7,461 nucleotides of DNA from Actinomycetota bacterium (GTDB taxonomy: Bacteria; Actinomycetota; Humimicrobiia; Humimicrobiales; Humimicrobiaceae). Positions within the stretch are counted from its first letter, which is position 1, and each line of letters begins with the position of its first letter. Below, piece after piece: positions 1 to 5,429 of the stretch. The stretch covers positions 1-7,461 of the forward strand of contig JAMCQQ010000039.1 of the NCBI GenBank assembly GCA_023379515.1, written 5' to 3'. A program made the position numbers and the translations under genes. The notes below the pieces were generated by a model. The model made no database searches. It had not been told where the DNA came from and saw only the letters and a list, made by a program, of their open reading frames with translations.

Positions 1-213
1 TATCAAATTTGCTTTTCCGTTGTCACAAATTTCTTTTATCTTGTCCTTTATAAGATCTACCTCATCCGGAACAATTGAATATTCGGCAATATCCCAGCCT
101 TTTTCTTTAAAGAAATCAACTATATATTTTCCGCTTCTGTCTTCCCTTTCGCCCCTGTATCCTTTATCACTGACAGTTATTACAGCAATTTTACGATTTT
201 GTTTTTCGTTCAT
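1..213 (-). CDS. mogA: Molybdopterin adenylyltransferase (MogA/MoaB family), N-terminal part only
   Basis: The first 71 codons of a gene that continues past the left edge. It starts at an ATG at 213-211, and an in-frame reading runs without a stop to base 1. The family adenylates molybdopterin with ATP before MoeA inserts the metal. What is visible: a beta strand and turn, KIAVITVSDKGYRGEREDRS at about residues 8-27, which matches the conserved MogA/MoaB opening (V-S-D-x-x-x-x-G-x-x-x-D-x-S-G), followed by a helix and the IVPDE segment (residues about 47-51) that ends strand 2. The TTGGTG nucleotide loop would come just beyond the visible end. It overlaps the MOSC gene by 23 bases in another frame, so the two are probably co-translated. 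MogA and MoaB cannot be told apart from this fragment. Identity of the family is firm; the exact symbol is less so. Confidence 0.88.
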   Translation of the reverse strand, partial: MNEKQNRKIAVITVSDKGYRGEREDRSGKYIVDFFKEKGWDIAEYSIVPDEVDLIKDKIKEICDNGKANLI

Positions 214-697
214 TTTTTACCTGTTTCTTACAATTTCTTTCAACTATGATAGAATTTCCAACCTTGATTTTACCGGTTTTTATCACCCTGCAAAACAATC
301 CCTCCTTAGGCATAATGCAAGAGCCCACCTGGTAATATATTCTGCACGGAGTGACACATTCTTTGCCTATTTGAGTAACCTCTAAAATTACTTTTTTACC
401 ATCACTGGCGTTTGAATTTTCATCCATGACGGCTAAAATATCTCCAATTTTTAATCCAGCTAAATTGATCCCGCTTGTTGTAATGTTTTCAGCAAAATCA
501 CCCGGACTTGTATTTATAGACCCTTTTTGGTTAAAAGACTTTATGCTCTCATAGGAAAGAAAACTTATCTGTCTGTGCCAGTCACCGCTGTGCCCATCGC
601 CTATAATACCTAATTCATTAATGAATGCTTCTTTAACAGGCTTTTTCTTCTCACCTTTTTGTTCACTTATATTTATAGATACTATTTTACCTTTCAT
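191..697 (-). CDS. MOSC-domain protein of the Moco operon
   Basis: A stand-alone 168-residue MOSC domain (named after the C-terminal domain of Moco sulfurase), a fold linked to binding sulfur or Moco. Visible family marks: GDGHSGDWHRQISFLS at residues 33-48, PGDFAENI at 65-72, GLKIGD at 81-86, the LEVTQIGKECVTPC segment at 105-118, and GLFCRVIKTGKIKVGN at 133-148 closing the barrel. C118 sits where MOSC domains keep a strictly conserved cysteine; C114, C127 and C136 add a cysteine-rich cluster. The last dozen residues are lysine/arginine-rich and overlap the mogA start. The ATG at 697 overlaps the moaC stop by 11 bases and has a weak GGAAG upstream. In many anaerobes such a domain lies beside or is fused to MogA/MoaC. 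Its exact reaction is not established; Moco sulfuration or hand-over is inference. Confidence 0.9.
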   Translation of the reverse strand: MKGKIVSINISEQKGEKKKPVKEAFINELGIIGDGHSGDWHRQISFLSYESIKSFNQKGSINTSPGDFAENITTSGINLAGLKIGDILAVMDENSNASDGKKVILEVTQIGKECVTPCRIYYQVGSCIMPKEGLFCRVIKTGKIKVGNSIIVERNCKKQVKNERKTKS

Positions 698-1193
698 AAT
701 CAGACTTCCCGCCGCTTTTTTTTAATAGTTCAATATTATTTATGATCATTTTTTTGGATAATGCCTTGCACATATCATATATCGTAAGCAAACTTACGGA
801 AACAGCTGCCAGTGCTTCCATTTCAACTCCTGTTCTGTCATAACCTGAAATAATTGCAGTTGAAATTATTTTATTTGTATTTTCCTCAATCCGAAAATTT
901 ATTTCAATACCTGTCAATTTGATTTGATGGCAAAGAGGTATGAGCTCCCAATTCGGCTGATATGCATTAATGCCGGCAATTTTTGCCGCAGCCAGAACAT
1001 CGCCTTTTTGGATCTCATTTTTTTTAACCTTAGAAATTATTTCTTCATTTAGCAGGATATACCCGCTGGCAACAGCAGTTCTCAGGGATTCGTTTTTGTT
1101 TGAAATATCAACCATCTTAACCTTGCCGGTACTATCAATATGAGTTAATTCATTCATTTTATCAGTTATTTTGTCATCTGGTTTGTCTGTCAT
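687..1193 (-). CDS. moaC: Cyclic pyranopterin monophosphate synthase MoaC
   Basis: 168 residues. Converts the MoaA product 3',8-cyclo-7,8-dihydro-GTP into cyclic pyranopterin monophosphate, the second step of Moco synthesis, in the cytoplasm. Visible family marks: LTHID (16-20), MVDIS (27-31), KGDVLAAAKIAGI (63-75), ELIPLCH (83-89), TGVEMEALAAVSV (121-133), LTIYDMCKAL (136-145), and the terminal KSGGKS (159-164). By alignment from memory with E. coli MoaC (offset 12), the catalytic lysines correspond to K63 and K143, with H89 and D140 kept. One odd point: the normally conserved A-A-K-R/K-T stretch before ELIPLCH reads AYQPN here (77-81), so its lysine is Gln79. The N-terminus is about 12 residues longer than in E. 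coli; Met13 is an alternative start but has no ribosome binding site, whereas GGAGG precedes the ATG at 1193. It lies 8 bases after moaA and overlaps the MOSC gene. Confidence 0.95.
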   Translation of the reverse strand: MTDKPDDKITDKMNELTHIDSTGKVKMVDISNKNESLRTAVASGYILLNEEIISKVKKNEIQKGDVLAAAKIAGINAYQPNWELIPLCHQIKLTGIEINFRIEENTNKIISTAIISGYDRTGVEMEALAAVSVSLLTIYDMCKALSKKMIINNIELLKKSGGKSDYER

Positions 1194-1201
1194 TTTATAT
1201 T

Positions 1202-2278
1202 TTATCCTCCAATCCTGCTCATAAAATCTTTCAATTTAATGTTGGCTGGAACTTTATCTTTATTATCATACCTGCAGCTGTCTTCCCTGTTTTCAGGTTT
1301 TGTTTTAACAAATTCAGCAATTTCAGCTTTTATATCAGCAACCGGATAATTATCCCGTATCTTTTTCTTAATATCATATTCCTTATCTGAAAACAAACAT
1401 AATTTTATCGTTCCGTATGGGGTAAGTCTTATCCTGTTGCAATAGCTGCAGTATTGCTTATCATTAATTATAAAACCTATGGAACCTCTTGTCTTCTTGA
1501 ACTTGTAATAAAGCGCTGGTCCATTTCCTATTTTATCATTTACTGCATGATATTCACCAATTCCTTTCATTACAGAAAAAATGGTGTCCAAAGCATTGAA
1601 CTCCTGATTTGAGCTATCGGGCCTAAAATTATGGGACTTAAGACTATTAATTCTGCCTATGCTGCTGCATTCTATAGTTTCTATATCGCCTTCGCCGCCG
1701 GCAGGCTGCATCATCTCTATAAATCTTACATGCACAGGCTTATCTAAAGTCATTGCCGCAAAACCTTTTATGTCTTCTTCGTCAAGAAGGTTGGTTATAA
1801 CTGTATTAATTTTAACTGATTTTATGCCAACATTAATTGAATTTGAAATTGCGTTTAAAACCAGATTTATTTCGCCCCCGCAGGTTATTTCTTTGTACTT
1901 TTGCCTGTCAAGTGTATCAAGACTTATGTTGATACCCGATACCGGTATTTTATACAGTTCATCCAGATATTTATTCAGCAAAATACCGTTCGTAGTGATG
2001 GAAATGTCAGTAATTTTTTCAATTTTCTTTATTTGCTTTATTAAGTCAATAATACCAGTTCTTACAAGAGGCTCCCCGCCTGTAATCCTTATTTTCCCTA
2101 TCCCCATTTCTGACAAAATACCAACAGCTTTCAATATCTCTTCAAAAGTCAGTATTTCCTTTCTGTCTATAAGCCTGATGCCGCCTGCAGGCATGCAATA
2201 AGTGCATCGCAGGTTACATCTGTCTGTAACCGAAAGCCTCAGATAATCTATTTTTCTATTAAAACTGTCTATCAGCAT
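1202..2278 (-). CDS. moaA: GTP 3',8-cyclase MoaA (radical SAM)
   Basis: 358 residues. A cytoplasmic radical SAM enzyme that starts Moco synthesis by rearranging GTP to 3',8-cyclo-7,8-dihydro-GTP. N-terminal cluster CNLRCTYC gives C21, C25 and C28 (CX3CX2C, binds the SAM [4Fe-4S] cluster); RITGGEPLVR at 64-73 is the SAM-binding GGEP motif. The C-terminal substrate-binding cluster is C277, C280, C294 (CX2CX13C) in CSYCNRIRLTPYG, with the GTP-contacting arginines R282 and R284. The protein ends in RIGG, the C-terminal Gly-Gly needed for activity in this family. It is some 20-30 residues longer than common MoaA proteins: extra residues lie around 191-245 and 325-345. The start ATG shares one base with the tupC stop (TAATG), with GGGGAAGG seven bases upstream, so translation is coupled to the transporter ATPase gene. 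Confidence 0.97.
   Translation of the reverse strand: MLIDSFNRKIDYLRLSVTDRCNLRCTYCMPAGGIRLIDRKEILTFEEILKAVGILSEMGIGKIRITGGEPLVRTGIIDLIKQIKKIEKITDISITTNGILLNKYLDELYKIPVSGINISLDTLDRQKYKEITCGGEINLVLNAISNSINVGIKSVKINTVITNLLDEEDIKGFAAMTLDKPVHVRFIEMMQPAGGEGDIETIECSSIGRINSLKSHNFRPDSSNQEFNALDTIFSVMKGIGEYHAVNDKIGNGPALYYKFKKTRGSIGFIINDKQYCSYCNRIRLTPYGTIKLCLFSDKEYDIKKKIRDNYPVADIKAEIAEFVKTKPENREDSCRYDNKDKVPANIKLKDFMSRIGG
1206..1210 (-). promoter_or_regulatory. Ribosome binding site of moaC inside the moaA end
   Basis: GGAGG lies in the last codons of moaA (the Gly-Gly codons), 12 bases before the chosen moaC ATG. The spacing is long, but the alternative Met13 start has no such motif. This supports the upstream start and implies that moaA's essential C-terminal Gly-Gly codons double as the moaC ribosome binding site. 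Confidence 0.6.
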
Positions 2279-3387
2279 TATATTGCCTTCCCCGCCAGTA
2301 TGTGAACCGAACTTGCTTTTACAGAAGATAAAACTTTCTTTCCCGGTGCAAGACCCAGTCTTTCAATGGAACTAGCGGTCACAAATGAAACAAGATTAAA
2401 ACCGCAGTCTATTTCAACTTTTTTAAATATTCCAAGGTCCTGTATTTCGGTAATCTCTCCCGCAAAAGAATTCATTGCGGAAGACAATCCGGGGCTTACT
2501 TCAATATTATATAAAACTACATCTTCGGGTCTTATTGCAGCAGTGACTTTCGCTCCCAATTCGGCTGATGAAGCAACCGCAAAGATATCATTTTTACTGC
2601 CATCAACTTTTACCCGACACACATTATCCGTGAATTCAACAACAATTCCTTCGATCAATGTTTCAACCCCGACGAATTTGGCAATGAATTCGCTGGCAGG
2701 TTTTCTGAAAACTTCATCTTTTAAACCAAGCTGCTCTATCCTGCCTTCATTGATAACTGCTATGGAATCTGCAATTATCATTGCTTCGTTGCGGTCATGT
2801 GTTACATAAATAGTTGACCGACCTGTTGTTCTAAGTATTTCAAATAAATCATTCCGCATTTCTTCTCTTGATAGCTGATCAATGTTCGCAAGCGGCTCGT
2901 CAAGCAGTAAAAGTTTAGGTTCCAGGATAAGTGCACGCGCAAGAGCTACCCTTTGCTGCTCACCTCCCGAGAGGCTTCTGGGATTTCTTTTCAACAGATT
3001 CTTTATTCTTAATTTGTCAATCAGATAATCAAATATTTCCTTGCTGTCTGTTATTTTTTTACCTCTGAATTCAAGACCCATCAATATATTATTATAAACA
3101 GATATGTTGAAAAGAAGAGGTTCCTGAAACACTGTAGACATTTCCTTTCTTGACATTATTTTATCAAAACCATTTCCGGTAATCAGTCTGCCATTTAAAT
3201 AAATACTTCCACTATCGGGATTCTCCAATAAGTTTATCAGCCTTATAAGTGTAGACTTACCGGAGCCGGTAGGACCTATCATGACCAATATCTTATTTTC
3301 CTCAGTAAATAGATGATCAACTTTTAAGGAAAATCCACTGTTGTACTTTTTTTCAAGCCCGATTATTTCCAGAATCTTTGATACCAT
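2278..3387 (-). CDS. tupC: Tungstate ABC transporter ATP-binding protein with C-terminal TOBE/Mop-like domain
   Basis: 369 residues. Cytoplasmic ATPase that drives oxyanion import through TupB. Complete ABC motifs: Walker A GPTGSGKST (38-46), Q-loop VFQEP (86-90), signature LSGGEQQR (139-146), Walker B LLLLDEP (159-165), and H-loop histidine H197 in VTHDRNEA. After the ATPase (about 1-240) comes a second part of roughly 130 residues. AAIRPEDVVLY (283-293) is the usual TOBE landmark, and the segment from about 305 to 366 (SFAGEITEI, LGLAPGKKV, VKASSVHIL) looks like a molybdate-binding Mop-type barrel. Such tails occur in ModC-like proteins and may sense oxyanion inside the cell. Substrate tungstate is inferred from the TupA next door; molybdate is the main alternative. 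It overlaps tupB by 25 bases and shares a base with moaA. Confidence 0.9.
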   Translation of the reverse strand: MVSKILEIIGLEKKYNSGFSLKVDHLFTEENKILVMIGPTGSGKSTLIRLINLLENPDSGSIYLNGRLITGNGFDKIMSRKEMSTVFQEPLLFNISVYNNILMGLEFRGKKITDSKEIFDYLIDKLRIKNLLKRNPRSLSGGEQQRVALARALILEPKLLLLDEPLANIDQLSREEMRNDLFEILRTTGRSTIYVTHDRNEAMIIADSIAVINEGRIEQLGLKDEVFRKPASEFIAKFVGVETLIEGIVVEFTDNVCRVKVDGSKNDIFAVASSAELGAKVTAAIRPEDVVLYNIEVSPGLSSAMNSFAGEITEIQDLGIFKKVEIDCGFNLVSFVTASSIERLGLAPGKKVLSSVKASSVHILAGKAI

Positions 3388-4082
3388 GTCATGTTTTCTC
3401 TTTGTTGTATTAAAGTTAAAAATATGTTCACAATAAATGCCAGAATCAGAAGAATGATTACAAGTGCAATTGCAACATCAAAATTGCCCATTCTGACATT
3501 CTGAACTGTGGCTGTTGTCAGAACGCGTGTCTGCCCCTTAATATTGCCGCCAACCATCATTACGGCACCAACCTCGGATATCACACCGCCAAAACCCGCC
3601 ATGATAGCTGCAAGGACCGGCAGTCTGGCTTCCTTTAATAAAATCCACAAAACCTGTATCCTGTTAGCGCCAAGCGATTGTGCCTGAAGTTTCAATTTAG
3701 GATTTACCTGCTGGACTGCGGCAAGTGTTATACCTGCTATTATCGGCGATGCTATGAGCACCTGGGCAATTATCATTGCTGCGGGTGTATACATTATTCC
3801 CATAATCCCAAATGGTCCGCTGCGCCAGAGCATTAGGCTTATAAAAAGCCCTGCTGCAACAGGAGGCAGGCCCATTCCGGTATTTATTATTGTAATTATA
3901 AATTTTTTAGCTTTAAAATTATTCAGGCCAATCAGAAGCCCGATAGGAATCCCAAGAACCATTGAAATGATTACTGCACTTCCTGAAACTTTTAGGGTCA
4001 GTAAAATTATTTCAAGTATTTCCTTATTTCCTGAAAATATCAAAATAAATGCACTTTTTATGCCTTGCAATATAAGTTCCAT
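3363..4082 (-). CDS. tupB: Tungstate ABC transporter permease
   Basis: 239 residues, hydrophobic throughout, with about five to six membrane spans (roughly 23-53, 61-85, 98-122, 153-180 and 203-226). The coupling helix that docks on the ATPase is seen at LKLQAQSLGANRIQVLWILL (130-149), a good fit to the EAA loop of importer permeases (A-x-x-L-G-A-x-x at its core). GLPPVAAGL at 71-79 and SEVGAVMMVGGNIKGQTRVL at 169-188 are typical of the TupB/WtpB/ModB type, which works as a homodimer in the cytoplasmic membrane. The ATG at 4082 follows an AT-rich stretch without a recognisable ribosome binding site. Located between the binding protein (109-base gap) and the ATPase (25-base overlap). Tungstate specificity follows from TupA, not from this protein itself. 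Confidence 0.92.
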   Translation of the reverse strand: MELILQGIKSAFILIFSGNKEILEIILLTLKVSGSAVIISMVLGIPIGLLIGLNNFKAKKFIITIINTGMGLPPVAAGLFISLMLWRSGPFGIMGIMYTPAAMIIAQVLIASPIIAGITLAAVQQVNPKLKLQAQSLGANRIQVLWILLKEARLPVLAAIMAGFGGVISEVGAVMMVGGNIKGQTRVLTTATVQNVRMGNFDVAIALVIILLILAFIVNIFLTLIQQRENMTWYQRFWK

Positions 4083-4114
4083 AATTAATGTTTTTTATTT
4101 TATGAGCTTATTCC

Positions 4115-4129
4115 GGGCAGTCACTGCCC
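4115..4129 (-). repeat. Short perfect hairpin in the tupA-tupB gap
   Basis: A 7-base inverted repeat (GGGCAGT, one C, ACTGCCC) in the otherwise AT-rich 109-base gap. In RNA it could form a compact GC-rich hairpin. No T-run follows on the minus strand, so it does not look like a terminator. It may protect the 3' end of the tupA message, making the binding protein more abundant than the permease, or serve as a protein-binding palindrome. Confidence 0.5.
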
Positions 4130-4191
4130 TGCCATGCTTGAAAATAGTAATCTGTCCAGAATGTAAATATAATACCATAATTTCTTTATTT

Positions 4192-5037
4192 CTATTTTAT
4201 GACATCAGGATAAAATAAAGGTTGGCCATATTTGGCAAAACCAAATTCTTTTATGATTTTCTGCCCTTGCTCTCCGGTTATGAAATCTATAAAAGCTATT
4301 GCACCTTTGTAATTTATTTTAATATCAGGATGCTTTTCCGGATTGACAGCAATAACACCATAAGGATTATAAAGATCCTTGTCACCTTTCACAAGTTCAA
4401 CCAGGCTGCTGCCCGGGCTGGATTTAGTTGCAAACCAGGTTGCATTGTCAGTTAGAGTATATCCTTGTTTTTCCTGGGCAATTATCAGAGTCTCGCCCAT
4501 CCCCTGGCCAGTTTCGATGTACCAATCTCTTGCAGGTTTGACCTGTGCTTTTTCCCATATCGTCAGTTCTTTTTTATGCGTTCCCGAATCATCGGCACGG
4601 GAAAGAAAAATACTACCGCTGTCTGCAATTTCTTTAAATGCATCTGCTGCCGATTCCATACCTTTTATTTTTGCCGGGTCACTTTCAGGACCAACGATTA
4701 TAAAATCATTGTGCATTACATCTTTTCTTTCAATACCATAACCATCCGCAATAAATTGGTCTTCGGCTTTTCTCGAATGAACAAGAAGCACGTCAGCCTC
4801 ACCCTTTTCACCAAGCTTTATCGCTTCGCCTGAGCCAACTGCAATGACTTTGACTTTATAGCCGCTGGACTTCTCAAAAGCGGGGATGAGCTCATCAAAC
4901 AGTCCGCTGTCCTGGGTGCTTGTTGTTGATGCAAGTATAAGCTCCGCATCTCTTGTGCAGGATGCTGCAGCTATAGCACCGATAATTGACAGTGCCGCAA
5001 TTATAATTCCTGCAATTGCTTTTTTGAAGTTTCCCAT
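4192..5037 (-). CDS. tupA: Tungstate-binding lipoprotein TupA
   Basis: 281 residues from the ATG at 5037. Extracellular or periplasmic solute-binding protein that captures tungstate for TupBC. The N-terminus is a lipoprotein signal: KK near the start, a hydrophobic core (about 7-24) and a lipobox AASC with C27 as the lipidated residue. The TupA family is indicated by ASTTSTQDSGL (37-47), VLLVHSRKAE (83-92), NDFIIVGP (110-117), SRADDSGTHKKE (146-157; the Arg of this motif contacts the oxyanion in known TupA proteins), GQGMGETL (177-184) and GYTLTDNAT (192-200). These fit TupA better than ModA or WtpA. An upstream in-frame TTG at 5088 would add 17 charged residues before the signal peptide and was rejected; AGAAGGG lies six bases before the chosen ATG. 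It is the first full-length gene after the riboswitch leader. Confidence 0.95.
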   Translation of the reverse strand: MGNFKKAIAGIIIAALSIIGAIAAASCTRDAELILASTTSTQDSGLFDELIPAFEKSSGYKVKVIAVGSGEAIKLGEKGEADVLLVHSRKAEDQFIADGYGIERKDVMHNDFIIVGPESDPAKIKGMESAADAFKEIADSGSIFLSRADDSGTHKKELTIWEKAQVKPARDWYIETGQGMGETLIIAQEKQGYTLTDNATWFATKSSPGSSLVELVKGDKDLYNPYGVIAVNPEKHPDIKINYKGAIAFIDFITGEQGQKIIKEFGFAKYGQPLFYPDVIK

Positions 5038-5102
5038 TTTTTTCCCTTCTTTTCTCTTTATGTTTTTGTTTTTTAAATATTTTGCCAATGAATATATATG
5101 AA

Positions 5103-5138
5103 CCGGGTAAGCCAGACTTATATGTCTGATAGAACCGG
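5103..5138 (-). other. Possible second hairpin in the tupA 5' leader
   Basis: Between the terminator and tupA the leader RNA can form CAGAC/GTCTG (5124-5128 with 5113-5117, 6-base loop) enclosed, across a symmetrical 6x6 internal loop, by CCGG/CCGG (5135-5138 with 5103-5106). Its 5' flank, TTTGCCGG (5135-5142), repeats the 3' arm of the upstream terminator and is complementary to the terminator's 5' arm. The function is unknown and the structure is weak enough to be chance. Confidence 0.3.
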
Positions 5139-5178
5139 CAAAGTTTTATAAAATCCATTTATACCGTAATAGATCCAC

Positions 5179-5250
5179 TCAGGCATAAAAAAAGCCGGCA
5201 AAAGAAGATTTGCCGGCAATACCATCATATAACAGCTTTATAACAGCCAT
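5179..5250 (-). CDS. 23-codon leader ORF under the riboswitch, containing the terminator
   Basis: ATG at 5250, TGA at 5181-5179. It has the best ribosome binding site in the window: AAGGAG at 5262-5257, six bases before the ATG. The peptide begins MAVIKLLYDG and ends with IAGKSSFAGFFYA; nothing in it resembles a known protein. Codons 12 to about 22 consist of the terminator stem, loop and T-run, so a ribosome translating the frame must melt the hairpin. The AAGGAG and ATGGCT stand at the same place, relative to the aptamer, as the moaA ribosome binding site and start in E. coli. This suggests the aptamer controls translation of this small frame. Use as a real start is inferred; a non-coding leader is the alternative. 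Confidence 0.55.
   Translation of the reverse strand: MAVIKLLYDGIAGKSSFAGFFYA
5187..5217 (-). terminator. Intrinsic terminator in the tup-moa leader
   Basis: Minus-strand RNA: GCCGGCAAA (5217-5209), loop TCTTCT (5208-5203), TTTGCCGGC (5202-5194), then seven T (5193-5187). The stem is a perfect 9 bp and the T-run follows at once. On the plus strand the same hairpin is followed by AATACC, so it acts only in the minus direction. It lies about 30 bases after the aptamer and 150 bases before tupA, so it can only be a regulated attenuator of the downstream operon. Confidence 0.92.
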
Positions 5251-5347
5251 TTAAATCTCCTTTTCAAACACGGGAGGCTATTACGTTTCCATTTTAGCCC
5301 TATCGCTCAAAGATCCCTGGCTTTTGCTTATAACTTGCCCAGCTTTA
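5245..5347 (-). ncRNA. Moco riboswitch (MOCO RNA motif)
   Basis: Compared from memory with the E. coli moaA leader, three blocks agree in order: CTGGG-CAA at the 5' end (about 5342-5335), AGGGC, a hairpin, then GCCTCCCGTG (5301-5269), and GAAAAGG with a downstream ATGGCT (5265-5245). The hairpin is GGCTA (5299-5295) with TAGCC (5280-5276). A closing P1-like helix can form between TAAAGCT (5347-5341) and AGATTTA (5258-5252), with one mismatch; this would cover part of the AAGGAG site. A further possible pairing, AGCCA (5322-5318) with TGGCT (5249-5245), would cover the ATG; I cannot decide between them. The family is thought to sense Moco (variants: the tungsten cofactor) and switch off cofactor genes. 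Position upstream of tungstate uptake and moa genes fits well. Confidence 0.85.
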
Positions 5348-5399
5348 GGAAAATTGAGTCGGAGAAAAATATTCAATTTTTCAAATTATAGTTTTATAA

Positions 5400-5428
5400 A
5401 ATTTAAACAATTGGATGCTGATTGTCAA
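5400..5428 (-). promoter_or_regulatory. Sigma-70-type promoter of the tup-moa operon
   Basis: TTGACA (5428-5423), two bases after the moeA stop codon, a 17-base spacer, then TAAATT (5405-5400). The -35 box is perfect and the -10 box matches at four of six positions. A consensus TATAAT lies slightly further on (5390-5385), but only a poor -35 stands at its proper distance. Either start point places the whole riboswitch in the transcript. An inverted repeat AAAATTGA/TCAATTTT (5380-5373 with 5357-5350) lies just after it. Confidence 0.6.
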
Positions 5429-5429
5429 T

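Noticed and set aside
1659..2201. Plus-strand open frame of 180 codons
   Set aside because: It lies wholly within moaA on the other strand, has no recognisable domain, and moaA has complete catalytic motifs.
4115..4129. Terminator or ModE-type operator between tupA and tupB
   Set aside because: No T-run follows the hairpin on either strand in a useful position, and the palindrome does not resemble the AT-rich ModE site.
3754..4218. Plus-strand open frame of 154 codons
   Set aside because: Its hydrophobic look is the antisense of the TupB membrane spans; no motif or convincing start signal.
4192..5037. Molybdate-binding ModA or WtpA as identity of the binding protein
   Set aside because: The TTSTQDSGL, SRADDSGTH and GYTLTDNAT segments are typical of TupA; I do not see the ModA pattern. 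Substrate still needs a binding test.
5038..5088. Upstream TTG start giving a 298-residue TupA
   Set aside because: It adds 17 mostly charged residues ahead of a good lipoprotein signal and has no ribosome binding site, whereas the ATG at 5037 has AGAAGGG six bases upstream.
4895..5158. Minus-strand open frame of 87 codons across the tupA start
   Set aside because: It is in another frame than tupA, which has a clear signal peptide there, and its basic, low-complexity sequence matches nothing.
5385..5390. TATAAT as the main -10 box
   Set aside because: Perfect as a hexamer, but no acceptable -35 lies 16-18 bases upstream; TTGACA pairs at 17 bases with TAAATT instead. It remains a possible secondary start.
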